A DNA stretch of 64,000 nt from Irpex lacteus. Taxonomy: Eukaryota > Basidiomycota > Agaricomycetes > Polyporales > Irpicaceae. Made by a program: the position numbers and the translations under genes. Of this stretch, positions 1-10,211 are shown one piece after another; the stretch's first letter is position 1; each line of letters starts with the position of its first letter. The stretch spans positions 62,001 through 126,000 of the forward strand of contig MQVO02000035.1 in assembly GCA_001986395.2 (NCBI GenBank), in the 5' to 3' direction. Under the pieces are notes generated by a model. The model was not told where the DNA came from. It worked only from the letters and a program-made list of their open reading frames with translations, and searched no databases.

Positions 1-140
1 CCCAGCTCTCTCTCCGACGCACCACCGTATCTCCACCACCACTCCCATCCGGGATGCACCAGCTAAGTCAGCTAAGTCAGAGCTGGGATGCACCAGCTGG
101 CCTGGGAGTGGACCGGGGCGACGGAGTGGACCGGGGCGAT

Positions 141-198
141 GGAGGGGAGGGGAGGGGAGGGGAGGGGAGGGGAGGGGAGGGGAGGGGAGGGGAGGGGG
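141..198. repeat. (GGGGA)n microsatellite
   Basis: About eleven uninterrupted copies of a 5-base GGAGG/GGGGA unit end in a longer G run. The G-rich strand has enough G runs to form a G-quadruplex in principle. It lies in the first copy of the left-edge repeat and is much shorter or absent in copies two and three. Confidence 0.9.
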
Positions 199-2334
199 GG
201 TGGTTGGGCGTGTAGTCCCGACTGGTAACGTATAGGCTTAGGACTCCATTCGTGTTTTGTTTTGGTGGCTATGGAGGAGAAGTATTCAAGGGGAAGTTCA
301 AGTGAGTTGAGTTGAGAAGAAAGAAGATGTCTTCTCACCTCGACGGTACAGTCGACATCCACCAGGAGGCACATGCGCATGCTTGATGAGCCTATGCACC
401 CTCCCCCTGAGCTCTCTCCGAGGCTACGCCCTCCCAGCTCTCTCCGACGCTACGCCCTCCCCATGCCTCGACGTCGATATCTCCCATCCCCACGCCTCGA
501 CGTGGATACCTCCTCTCCCATCCCCACGCCTCCCCCCACAAGTCCGCCAACCGCCAACCGCACGCAATAACAATACTAATTCTCTGGCGGGGTGAGGAGA
601 GTGCGGAGAGTGAGGAGAGTGCGGAGCGTACCGTCCTCGGGATGGAAGATGGTCCAGAACGAAGCTTTGTAGGACGGGCAGCTCCCCCGCGGTGGATTTC
701 TGCCTAAAAGAGATACTAGGTACGTGTCAGATGGAGGCAAGCAGGCGAGAGTACGCACCCGGGCAGGTTTTCGGTTCGCTCGTCGAAGGTCAACGTGAGG
801 CTGTCACCGCAGTGATCGATATTCCGAGGGTATTTCCCAGTGGGAGCTTTTGGTCAGTTGAAGTATCACATTTACGAGAGCCTGAGGAGAACCGGGATAT
901 CCAGTAGAAGGAAGTGGGAGTGGGGAAATAGGGAAGAACGCACCAGACGACCGCGCCAATACACCTATCTCTCCCCGGTTACTAAGTGTATCACGCCTCG
1001 TTCCACAGTTTGATTCGATCTTAACACCGTAACTAGCTAAGCCAGAGCCAGAGCTGGGACGCACCAGCCTGCTGGAGTAGACCGGGGCGATGGAGGGGTT
1101 GCCAGTGTGCGTGTAGTCCCGACTGGTAACGTATAGGCTCAAGGCTGTAGACTCCATTCGTGTTTTGTTTTGGTGGCCATGGAGGATCTACGAAGGGAGA
1201 AGTATCCAGGTGGAAGTGGAAGTTGGTTCGGTTGGGTTGAGCGAGTGGAAGTTCAAGTTAGTTGGGTTGAGCAAGTTCAAGTCAGTTAGGTTGAGCAGAA
1301 AGAAAGTGTTCGCTCACCTCGACGGTACACTCGAAACACCCAGCGGGAGGCGCATGCGCCCTCCCCAGCTCTCTCCGACGCTACGATGTGCTGCACCACC
1401 GTATCTCTTCCCATCCGCACGCCTCCCCACCAGTCCGCCAACCGCCAACCGCACGCAATACTGGTTCCGAGTCTCTGGCGGGGTGAGGAGAGTGCAGAGA
1501 GTGAGGAGAGTGCGGAGCGTACTCGAGGTGAAAGACAAGCTTTGTTGAACGGGCAGCTGGTTTCCGCCTAATAAATGGATGGTAGGTGAGTATTAGTGTT
1601 CAACGTCAGATGCATACACACAGGTCACGTACGACGAGCACGTCGCCAACGACGTCATCGAGCAAGTTTTCGCCAATCCGCTTGTCGAAGGTCAACATGA
1701 GGCTTTCGAGGGTATCTCTCTGTGGGAGAGTTTTTGGTCGTGGTCAGTTGGAATATTAAATTTAGATTTACGAGAGGAGAGGAGGCGAGAAGAAGGAAGT
1801 GGAAGTGGGAAGAACGCACCAGACTGCGCCAATACACCGATCTCTCCGGTTACTAAGCGTATCACGCCTCGTTCCACAGCTCGATTCGATCTTAACACCG
1901 TGACTAGCGAAGCCAGCCTGAGAGCTGGGATGCACTAGCTAAGCCAGAGCCAGAGCTGGGATACACCAGCACCAGCTAAGTCAGAGCTGGCCCGGGATGC
2001 ACCACCACCTGGCCTAGGAGTGAACCGGGCCGTTGGGGGTTGGGGGAGTGGTGGGGTGGAAGTGTAGTCCTGACTGGTAACATATAGGCTCAGGGCTGTA
2101 GACTCCATCCGTGTTTTGGTGGCCATGGAGGATCAGTATTCAGGGGGAAGTGGTCAAGTGGAAGTGGAAGTTGGTTGGGTTGGGTTGGGTTGAGCAAGTG
2201 GAAGTGGAAGTCAGTTGGGTCGAGCAGAAAGATGTGTAGTCTCACCTCGCCGAGACGGTACACTCGAAATACCCAGCGGGAGGCACATGAGCCCTCCCCA
2301 GCTTTCCGACGCATTGAAGATCTGCTACACCACC

Positions 2335-2575
2335 GTATCTCTCCCATCCCCACGCCTCAACGTCGATACCTCCTGAGGCTCCCACCCCCACGCCTCGACG
2401 TCGATACCTCCCATCCCCAGCTCTCTCCGACGCATTGAAGATCTTTGCACCACACTACTCCCATCCCCATACCTCGACGTCGAAATCTCCTCTCCCATCC
2501 TCACACCACCCCCATCCCCACGCCTCGACGTCGATATCTCCACTCCCATCCCCACGCCACCGTATCTCTCCCATC
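2335..2575. repeat. Pyrimidine-rich minisatellite (CTCCCATCCCCACGCCTCGACGTCGATA-like unit)
   Basis: Several imperfect copies of a ~28-30 bp unit alternate CCCATCCCCACGCCTCGACG with TCGATATCTCC. A shorter run of the same unit is at about 455-535 in the first left-edge repeat copy. No gene is apparent. Confidence 0.75.
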
Positions 2576-3095
2576 CCATCCCCCTCCCCCCTCCACCAGT
2601 CCGCCAAGCCTAACCGCACCAGTCCGCCAAGGCCCAACCGCACACCGCACGCAATACTGACTCTCTGGCGGGGTGAGGAGAGTGCGGAGAGTGCGGAGAG
2701 TGAGGGTCGTCCTCGAGGTGAACCAAGCTTTGTAGGACGGGTGGTTTTCCGCCTAAGACAGGAATGGTAGGTGCGTGTCAGATGGAATGGAGGCAAGCAG
2801 GCGAGAGTACGCACCCGGGCAGGTTTCGGTCCGCTTGTCGAAGGTCAGCGTGAGGCTGAGGGTATCTCTGTGGGAGAGTGTTTGGTCAGTTGGGGTATCA
2901 CATAAGTTTACGAGAGGTGAGGAGGTGAGGAGAATGGGGAGGAAGTGGGGGAGTGGGGGATAGGGAAGAACGTACTGGACGACGCACTGATGGCAGCTAC
3001 ACCGATCGCGAGGGTGCTCAGTGTGCTAGTTTGCACACGGGGCCTAACCACAAAGAATTAGATTATCGCAACGGAATGCCAACCAGTCAACCGAG

Positions 3096-3215
3096 ATGGA
3101 GAAGAAAGCAAAGGTGGCCTTCAAGGTCGAGTTGCCGGGGTTTTGGGCTGCGAATACGGAGGGCCCGGGGGATAGTAACGGACTTGGCAGTTTTGAAGTC
3201 ACGGTTCGTCGATAG
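3096..3215 (+). CDS. Possible 39-aa ORF or exon, unknown
   Basis: An ATG at 3096 opens a 39-codon frame starting MEKKAKVAFKVELPGFW and ending at TAG 3213. It lies between the left-edge repeats and the F-box array and has no homologous copy elsewhere in the window. It is short, no family is recognised, and it may be chance. It is listed because this ~600-bp boundary holds little else. Confidence 0.15.
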   Translation: MEKKAKVAFKVELPGFWAANTEGPGDSNGLGSFEVTVRR

Positions 3216-3378
3216 CGGTGTTGTAGTTGTCGTTGCTCGTCGACACCTTACTCAATAGAGCTGACGGACTGGGCGGGTGAAGGCTCCGATGTGCTGAGAC
3301 GGCCTTGACAGCGTGCACGACGACAACCGAGGCCGCCACGCTCCAGCTCCAGAGGCTTCAGCGCGTCCAGCCCCTCTG

Positions 3379-3633
3379 CTACCTGTCCTGCCAATGCGTC
3401 GACACTCGCACCTCCCTCCCTATCGATAGCTCCTGACATCGGGCATTCTTCGGGTCCACGGCTGCATGGTCGTCCGAGTGAGTGTCGAGTATGCGGTGCT
3501 TGTACACGTCGGCGTCGTCTGCCTGGACGCATCGAACATCGCATCCGAGTCTGGGGTCGAGTTCGGATGTGTTCGTGTGAGTGAGCTCGGCTCGTTGGGT
3601 TGACTGTTCCGTGGTCTTTTCATAGGTGCGAGC
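3379..3633 (-). CDS. Possible terminal exon of an unrecognised gene
   Basis: On the minus strand a candidate acceptor (TTGCCAG) ends at 3634. It is followed by an open frame of 84 codons from 3633 to a TAG at 3381-3379. There is no ATG, so this could only be a 3' exon. The translation is balanced in composition (it includes ADDADVYKHRILDTHSDDHA and a C-x3-C pair), unlike the Arg- or Pro-rich shadow frames around it. It occurs only once, just outside the repeat array. No family is recognised, and an upstream exon could not be assigned in the array DNA to its right. Confidence 0.25.
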   Translation of the reverse strand, partial: ARTYEKTTEQSTQRAELTHTNTSELDPRLGCDVRCVQADDADVYKHRILDTHSDDHAAVDPKNARCQELSIGREVRVSTHWQDR

Positions 3634-4900
3634 CTGGCAATGCGAACGTTGATCCGCGAGATGACGCGTGACGATCCAAGTTTTCGCCGCGTGTTGTCAC
3701 AGGCACGTGCCCGTCACAGTACTCACAAGTCGCGACTGCCATATGCATTCTTCGACGACCATCTTCCAGAGCCACCCATGGCCACTACCTGCCTTCGGTG
3801 GGCAGGAGCCAAGATACTTAACCAAAGTCGAGCGCAGGCTTCAAGGTACCCAGGCCGCGAACAACGAACCTGCAGTTGGCTACAACCACCACGCGGGGCT
3901 GATTTCCTCCGAATCGTCATCCATGCCCACGGCCGTCGACGTGGGATACAGCTGTCCGTTATCTATCTTCTACGGACCACGGTGAACGCAGTGTGGACGG
4001 TTACAATGGGCTGTGTCGCGTGGATGCGTTGGGAGGTGGCTGGGCAGGGACAGGTGCGTTTCTCATGCGATCTGTGCCTCTGAATACCTCCTATGTAGCA
4101 GCAAGTATTGTAGTCGTTGAAGTTGATTCTCACCACGCAGACCGCCAATCTGATACTCTTTATCCTGTTGGCCACGATTACCCCGACGAAGAATCTAACC
4201 TTGCCACCTTCATCTTCATCTTCGCGTTCTGCTCTCCTCCCTTACCCTCGCCACATGCCTTATAGTTCGCGGTATCAACGTCCTCGTCCATGCACAACTT
4301 CCAACATCTCGTGTCCTGGGCTCTGCGGTCTCTTAATTCGCCTCCATCGCCCCGATCGCCCCGCGCCACGCACACCCATCAAGAAGGTCGTAGATCCCGG
4401 CCTTAGCCCCGCTTTCCCTACACCCTGGCACGCCGCTCTCAAATGGCTAACTTGAATCTGTCTGCTGAACGCAAATGGCTTGCCAATCTGTCTGATGAAC
4501 GCAAGCCGGTATGTACTCTGCTCGTAAATCATGTGAACTGAGAGCCTAGCCACACCCATCAGTCCGAGTCAAGCCCTTGGAGCATGCTCAGGCTGTTGGC
4601 CTTCCAGATCATGCCACTAGGGTAACAATGGATAGACGAGATCATATCACAATAGCCTGAGGTTTGTCGTACGTTTTACGTTTTCCTTCATCACTGCCAC
4701 TGGTCGTCCCTCACAGACAGCGATGAGAACGGGTCGCGTGTGCTTGAACCGTGGAGTCTTCATCACGTCGTCATAGCCCCCCGGAGTCGCTTGAATAGCG
4801 CGAGGTTGTTAGCCGCTCAGTCCCACGGTGGTGGCCTCGGGGTACCGCCACTGCGATATAAGACTCTCGGCGGTCGTGCAAGCATACTGTAAGATGATGG

Positions 4901-4975
4901 GTACTCATTCGGCTCGAGGAAGTTTCGTACTCATTCGGCGAGGAAGCTTCGTACTCATTCGTCCGGGGAGGTAAG
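4901..4975. repeat. ~25-bp minisatellite, three copies
   Basis: GTACTCATTCGGC-type units start at 4901, 4927 and 4951 and are followed by GAGGAAGCTTC-like spacers. A single-copy counterpart exists in the next unit near 9805 (GTACTCATTCCGTC), so the triplication is local to this unit. Confidence 0.8.
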
Positions 4976-5113
4976 GATCTCATCTCATCGCCAACGAGCC
5001 TGAGTATATTCAGTCTTTCAAAGTTCGTTAAACGTACTCCGCCCAATGGCCTGCTTAGTCAACATCGCAACGTTAGGAGTGCAGTTATATATAGTAAGGC
5101 GACGATACTTATT

Positions 5114-5142
5114 ACAATACAATACAATACAATACAATACAC
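5114..5142. repeat. (AATAC)n microsatellite
   Basis: Five uninterrupted AATAC pentamers lie just 3' of the F1 pseudogene. Confidence 0.9.
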
Positions 5143-5641
5143 AGCGACTCGGAGCCCGACATGATCTAACCACTCAGCTCCCGAACGTCCTTGCACGAGG
5201 TTTGTCTGCCCACGACCTGCCATCTTACTTAGTATCAAAACCCGGATAGTGCCAGTGACATAACATGAACAGACGACGCAAAGTTCCCAGATCCACGCGT
5301 TCCTCCTCTCCTTTACAGTACATACAAGAATGAGAGGAATATTGACGGTCTCGGCTGCGGTACCGGTGTCGAGCACTTGGACGAATGGCTCCATGGACTT
5401 TTGACTTTTGCAGGTGCAGGTGGTCGATGGAGTCGAACAGCAGGATGCGAGGACTCGGAAGGGTTCTGGCCTCACGGTGGTTGAACAAAACGTCAAAGTT
5501 GTGGTCCTTTGAGTCGAATGGCCAGGCGGTGGAGGTCAATGAGGCTTTGGAACTTGAAGCTCCCCAATTGCAAGCACATGGTTGTCGATTTCTCAGAGAC
5601 GTCGAATCCTTGGAGAGTCACTACGTCACTATACGAATAGC

Positions 5642-5745
5642 GTGACTGATTGGGATAGGAATAAGTAGGGTGACTGATTGGGATACGAATAGGGTGGCTG
5701 ATTGGGATATGATACGAATAAGTAGGGTGACTGATTGGGATGCTC
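5642..5745. repeat. Minisatellite inside F1 (GTGACTGATTGGGATACGAATA unit)
   Basis: Four copies of a 24-33 bp unit start near 5642, 5670, 5694 and 5727. The unit corresponds to a single-copy stretch within the short intron that follows the main exon in F2, near 10745. The repeat has expanded the pseudogene's intron. Confidence 0.85.
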
Positions 5746-5857
5746 ACCGAGCCCCAGAGCAACGTCACGAACTTGATCTTCCTCGTGCAGCGGGCAATTC
5801 GGGTTCAACATCAGAGCGGTCAACGCAAGGGTGCACCCTGCGGCTGATATCGACCGT

Positions 5858-5975
5858 AGGGAGGCCGGTCTGTGTTGTTATCGACGGGGAGGCCGGTCTG
5901 TGTCGACAGGGAGGCCGGTCTGTGTCGACAGGGAGGCTGGTCTGCGTCGACAGGGAGGCCGGTCTGTGTCGACGG
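5858..5975. repeat. 22-bp minisatellite inside F1 (GGGAGGCCGGTCTGTGTCGA)
   Basis: Five near-identical 22-bp copies. F2 has one copy of the same stretch (about 10935-10960), in its coding sequence. This is a local tandem expansion within former coding sequence of the pseudogene. Confidence 0.9.
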
Positions 5976-7687
5976 GTGACCATGGCGTGTGGAAGTAAAG
6001 AGGATGCCTGCCCATCCCCATCCCATGTCAAGTCCTTGAACGAGATGTAGGCGGCGCAAGAAAAGTGCCTAATATATGTATTTAGTGATAAAATGAGGGA
6101 AGGTGGACACTTGAATGTGTTTGGGACGACCATGGATAGAGGTATACTCCAGTGAGGTGTATCGAGCCTTGCGGGGTTGAAGTCGTCTGGGACTGGGCCG
6201 TAGATGAAGAGCCATTGGAGCTTGTGAAGATACAGGAGATGAAGAAAGGAGGTGTTCTTCTTGCTCTCGTGACCATCGGCTGCTCAGGTAGAACTGCTTG
6301 ACATCGATGGTCCTGATAAGCTGGTGATTCTCGGACACCCTCGAACGACGTGTCGCACGAACACCTCTGCGTCCTCGTAGCAGGTGATCTCGACGGTCTT
6401 TCCAGAGAACATGTACGTACTGCCGACACCTGTTGGCCTAGAAGAGACAGACGAGTGAGCACCGCTTGAGGTCGCCCAGAACGTCCACTGGGCTTGGTTG
6501 TCCTCGGTCCCGTACAAAACGCTCGGGTGGCCATTGGTCCTCATGAAGCTGTGGGATACAATTGACGTTGACGTAGAATAGGATGTTTTCAAAGAGCTCG
6601 GGGGGAACTCGTGACGCAAGCGATGTCTCTGTCTACGTATCCCGGAGATTAAGCCTGTTAATAACAACAAAATGCGCTGGTGGATTTTGTGAGTACTCAC
6701 TTCGCTTTCAAGTTCTGCCGCGTCAGATAAACCTACCATCAAGTTTGAGCTCGGGTTCGAATTTGAGAGCGGTAATGTTAGGTCTTGTATTGTTCTCTCG
6801 TCCTACTTGTACCTGTCATCGATGGAGACGACGTATACTATTTGACTGTGGACTCGCCTCACTCTCCAGGTCTAAACAAGAGATCGAGCATGATTCATCG
6901 TGTTGCGAAGTCTTTTGTGTCATTGATACGTGAGCGCGATGACTACGGCGGGAGAACTGAGGGACGAGGTACTTAGGGGAGTTAGCGGGAGTGATCCGAA
7001 AGGGCAAAGCCAGAGGTAGGAGGGCGCTGCGGTCACTTATCGATGGTTGATGGTATATATTTCCCGTGATGACCGTGGGAGTGGAACTGCTTTCACGAGG
7101 AGAGACGTGTCTTTTGTTAATCTCCCCGAGATAATGCTTACGGATCCGCGGAGCGTTGTTTCTCTTGCGTGCACCTCATTGTCGATTCTCGGATCGGAAG
7201 AAACTCAGACTCGATGACTAGTATATGAGAGGGATGGTGAGTAAGTAACGTTTACGGTCATACAGCAATTTGAGTGCCTTTACCCAGAGTGATATAACGG
7301 AATGAGTTTCGCGGGGTCTGCACTGTCAGTAATGTGCTCCCCCTCGTAATGGTCGAGGACACAATTCTTAGCCTTATGTCGCTGTCAGCCGAAACCCGTC
7401 TTTCGAGTGGCGGACATGCTTGGTGTCCGTTCTTGAGCGTTCGTAATCAGTCTAATGGAATCGCGGGTGCCTGTAGATGCATAGGGTCGCCGAGTGTTTT
7501 CGCTTTGCTAGCAACCTAAGCTCAGTCGTCTTAAATCGCCAGACCCTTGTCATAAACGTACTCCTGATGTACTTTGTTTCATCGTCTCTATCTTGTTCAC
7601 ACTCTCTGATTTTGACATGAACGTTTATCATAATGTCTGGAAGACTCCGAGAATGTGTACCGAGTGAAGGAGAACATTGACGAACGT

Positions 7688-7737
7688 CCTTTCCGAACGC
7701 TCCTACCGATCAAAGGTCGGGATGAACAATCGGAAAG
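7688..7737. repeat. Hairpin H1, copy 1
   Basis: Inverted repeat beginning CCTTTCCGAACG and ending AACAATCGGAAAG, arms about 22 nt around a short loop. It is an imperfect member of the H1 family found once per array unit. Confidence 0.75.
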
Positions 7738-8460
7738 CGCAAGCGGCAGCGGAAAGGGATACAATCGTCATCCAAAATCCAGACAGGGGTTGAATATCCA
7801 CCATTAGGCATTCGACAGTCGAGAAGAGGTATTGATCGTCTTCGTTATTGCATTTTGGGAGTAGCGTATTCAAATCTGCGACTCCAGCAGGTGACTAGAA
7901 GAGGCTGTACATTGTGAGCAATAAAATATCCACAAAATATGCGTAGTCTACGCATCTTCGAGTTCTATACCTCAAATTTTCATCCAACACCCCTCCGGTC
8001 CAGGATCCCAGTCCAAAGTCTCCACCACCAGTTCGTGATGTACCTTGCAGTAGGCAGGTCATAACAGGACCTTCGAGTCTTCATATCCTTCTTCCGTCGC
8101 AGAAAAGAGGTAGTTTTGGCATCCAAGAAACTTCTGTGTGCGCATAGAGTAGTGGCGATCGTGTAAGGAGGATGCGCAGAGCGAGATGAAGGAGGTGATA
8201 AGTATCAAACGCCCGATCAAAGTGTAACAAAGGTGATAAGTACTTTTACTTACCGCGAATATTGTTTGGTTGCAGCTAATAGGCGCGGAGATCTCATTGT
8301 CGACGACCACCTTCCATGCCCAACCCAGGCTGCTTTCTCCCGTATTCCCACAACGCCTAGAAGTACACACTTGAGAGAATAGGACCAAGCTCACTCCCAG
8401 ACTTTCAGACACAGGCCTACGGTGGAGAGGATTTGGATATAGCGGATGGCATTGGCTGCT

Positions 8461-8508
8461 CCCTCATCGTTATCCGATGATCCTTATTGACGTGAGTAGC
8501 GACGAGGG
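8461..8508. repeat. Palindrome H2, copy in I1
   Basis: CCCTCATCG at the left end pairs with CGACGAGGG at the right end. The central part is more degraded than in other copies. Confidence 0.55.
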
Positions 8509-10211
8509 ATCTTAAGTTCCCGTACACTACGGACCATGGACAACGCAGACCAGAGGATGAATGCGTTTGACGAGGTTGGCCTGGATTTGGGGCGCGTAGA
8601 CGCGTTGGGAGGTGGCCCGGGCTGTGGTAGGATACAAAAGGATACATTCAAGGTACGTCTAAATCGCCTCGATGGCAGGTTATAAAGCTAGGTGGACTTT
8701 TCAGTTACAATTACCCATCTGTAGCCCATCTAAAACCCAGCTCTTTTGCCTGGTATCTCTTCCCTTCTCACTGCCTTGGGCACATGAGCCCAACATCTCG
8801 CCTTGACTTTCCATCTTCCTTAACGACTCAGATGCAACTACATCAACGTGCACCCCACCTCAACCGTTCCCCTCGCTCGTTTATAGTCTAGCCATCGGTA
8901 TGTCGTCCGTTAGGCTGAAAATCCAGCGTCTCCTCTTGTATGCCAACCTCTCGGTCTCCTGTTCGGTCGTACGGGTCTCTTCGTTCGATCATCGTGGTCT
9001 TCTAGCAATTACCTCTCTATCACGACATGTACGCGCCCACGCACACCCACTCCCACTGGCATCTAAGATTCATCTGAAAGGTCGCAATGCTCGTGGATAC
9101 CGGCATCAGCCCCGTAGGACGTAATTTTTCCCTGGATATGCCGCTCTTAAATAGCCAACCTGTCCGATGAACGCAAGCGGGTACGCATCGTGGTATGTAC
9201 GCTCGTGGTTCTCTCAACCACGATTACTAAGAGACCCTAGTCAAGTAACTGGCTCCCGCTCATCAATCCCCCTCAGAGTAGTCAAGCCTTTCGAGCATGC
9301 TGCGGTAGCTTGAGCCTCGTGGTGGTGGTAACACGCTTATATTTCATGGAACGATAGCACGAGTAGAGCGATTGGTCACCGATATATACGGACCCGCGAT
9401 GCGTCGATATTCATGAGAATACCATGCATGTTCACTGTTACAATCGTATGTTAAGATCCAATCATCGTCTATGCACGACCTTCCAGATAACAGTGCGGGT
9501 AGGCTTACGATGGGTAGACGTGATTATACGACTGGCATATTTACAATAGGTTGGCCGTACGTCTTCTCCTACTATGACTGTTTGCCCCTCACAGACAGCA
9601 CTACTTAGGTTGACGGCGAAGCAGATGATAGTTCGCATGTCCTGACTGAACCATGCGAAATCTTCATCACGCCTCGTAAGAGTTTCTCGGAGTCGCTTAA
9701 ATAGCGTGAGGCTGTCGGTCCATTGACCACTCGCTCAATCGACCCATCGTTTAGCGCTCTGTCTCCGATGGTCTAGGAGTACGATGACGTTTTGGAACAA
9801 GGGAACGTACTCATTCCGTCAGAGGAAGCTTCGTGAAAGGGAAAAAGCGTACGATTTGGTTTGGATCGCATTGCCAACGATTATATTCAGTCTTTCGTTA
9901 TACGTACATATGACTCCGCCCCGTTGCCTATATGCTGTCGAGAACTCGGAGTGCAGTCATATAAAATGACAGTAATACGATACACAGCGAGTTCGACATC
10001 TAAGTATTCAGCTCCAAATCAATGGCAGGTGTGGCGACAGACAGATAAAACTGAAGACATTACTGCTGTATGCTGTGTGAGGGGGTATAACTATTGGCTG
10101 TATGATAATAGTAGGGATGCGGCCTACAAATATCTACGTGCCGTCAGTCACGACACTCCTCGAGTCCATTTCTTCTCCCGAGCCTTGAGCTGCCATTGAA
10201 GGTTCCCAAGC

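Larger units (their letters stand above)
1..2960. repeat. Three tandem ~0.9-1.0 kb low-complexity repeat units
   Basis: Landmarks recur about every 900-950 bp. The block GACTGGTAACGTATAGGCT is near 219, 1119 and, as a variant, 2072. The block ACTCCATTCGTGTTTTG is near 243, 1152 and 2102. An AAGCTTTGT block followed by a GGACGGGC-like stretch lies near 661, 1537 and 2725. Approximate copies are 60-1030, 1031-1935 and 1936-2960, and bases 1-50 look like the tail of a further copy to the left. Internal purine-rich and pyrimidine-rich minisatellites make long Pro- or Arg-rich reading frames on both strands, but none is conserved in frame between copies. I see no gene here. Confidence 0.75.
3634..5159. 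other. Intergenic part of array unit 0 (leftmost, partial)
   Basis: This is the leftmost recognisable array DNA. It holds a degraded copy of the exon-like CGACGACCATCTTCCA block near 3755, a weak H2-like palindrome near 3905-3950, and the GTCGCGTGGATGCGTTGGGA block near 4013. It also holds the CGCAAGC-GGTAYG block near 4500 and a CACAGACAGCGAT block near 4713. The H1 hairpin and a left-hand F-box copy are absent, so the array boundary falls near 3.6 kb. No intact gene is seen. Confidence 0.6.
5160..6775 (-). pseudogene. F1: degraded F-box-like paralogue
   Basis: This is the leftmost copy of the array family, clearly broken. A leader exon remnant (ending at the GTGAGT donor at 6700) reads in frame to SDAAELESE. 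The acceptor at 6633 leads into the F-box exon (ASRVPPELFENILFYVNVN). Three lesions follow relative to F2. TAG at 6440-6438 replaces the Trp of the SLVCLFW motif. A 4-bp GTAC insertion lies near 6413-6420. A ~10-bp deletion near 6326 removes the PVHQL segment. The last donor, GGTGCG in paralogues, reads TTTGCG near 5280 and is lost. Two minisatellite expansions interrupt the 3' half. It shares with F2 the variant ITCYEDAEVFVRHVVRGCPR, which marks F1 and F2 as the closest pair. Confidence 0.85.
6776..10211. other. Intergenic region I1 between F1 and F2
   Basis: No convincing gene. Array modules in order are a degraded promoter-like block near 7035-7112 (CTTATCGATGG, then CGTGG and ACGAGGA), hairpin H1 at 7688-7737, a TCTACGCATCTTCGAGTT block near 7948 and the ACCTTCGAGTCTTCATATCC block near 8070. 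These are followed by H2 at 8461-8508, a GATCATCG-type block near 8985, the GGTACGCATCGTGGTATGTA block near 9180 and a CACAGACAGCACTACTTAGG block near 9591. All of these recur in other units. Reading frames here are broken differently from copy to copy. Confidence 0.65.

Noticed and set aside
72..380. Pro/Leu/Ser-rich ORF over the (GGGGA)n repeat
   Set aside because: It is the translation of a 5-bp microsatellite and is not conserved in frame in the other repeat copies.
3725..3750. GCGACTGCCATATGC resembling the transposon terminus (CGCAACTGCCATATC)
   Set aside because: The match is only ~13 bases with no partner inverted repeat or TA duplication, so it is likely chance.
6740..6775. tRNA-like GGTTCGAA motif
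   Set aside because: No acceptor stem or D/anticodon arms around it. It lies in the F1 leader exon remnant.
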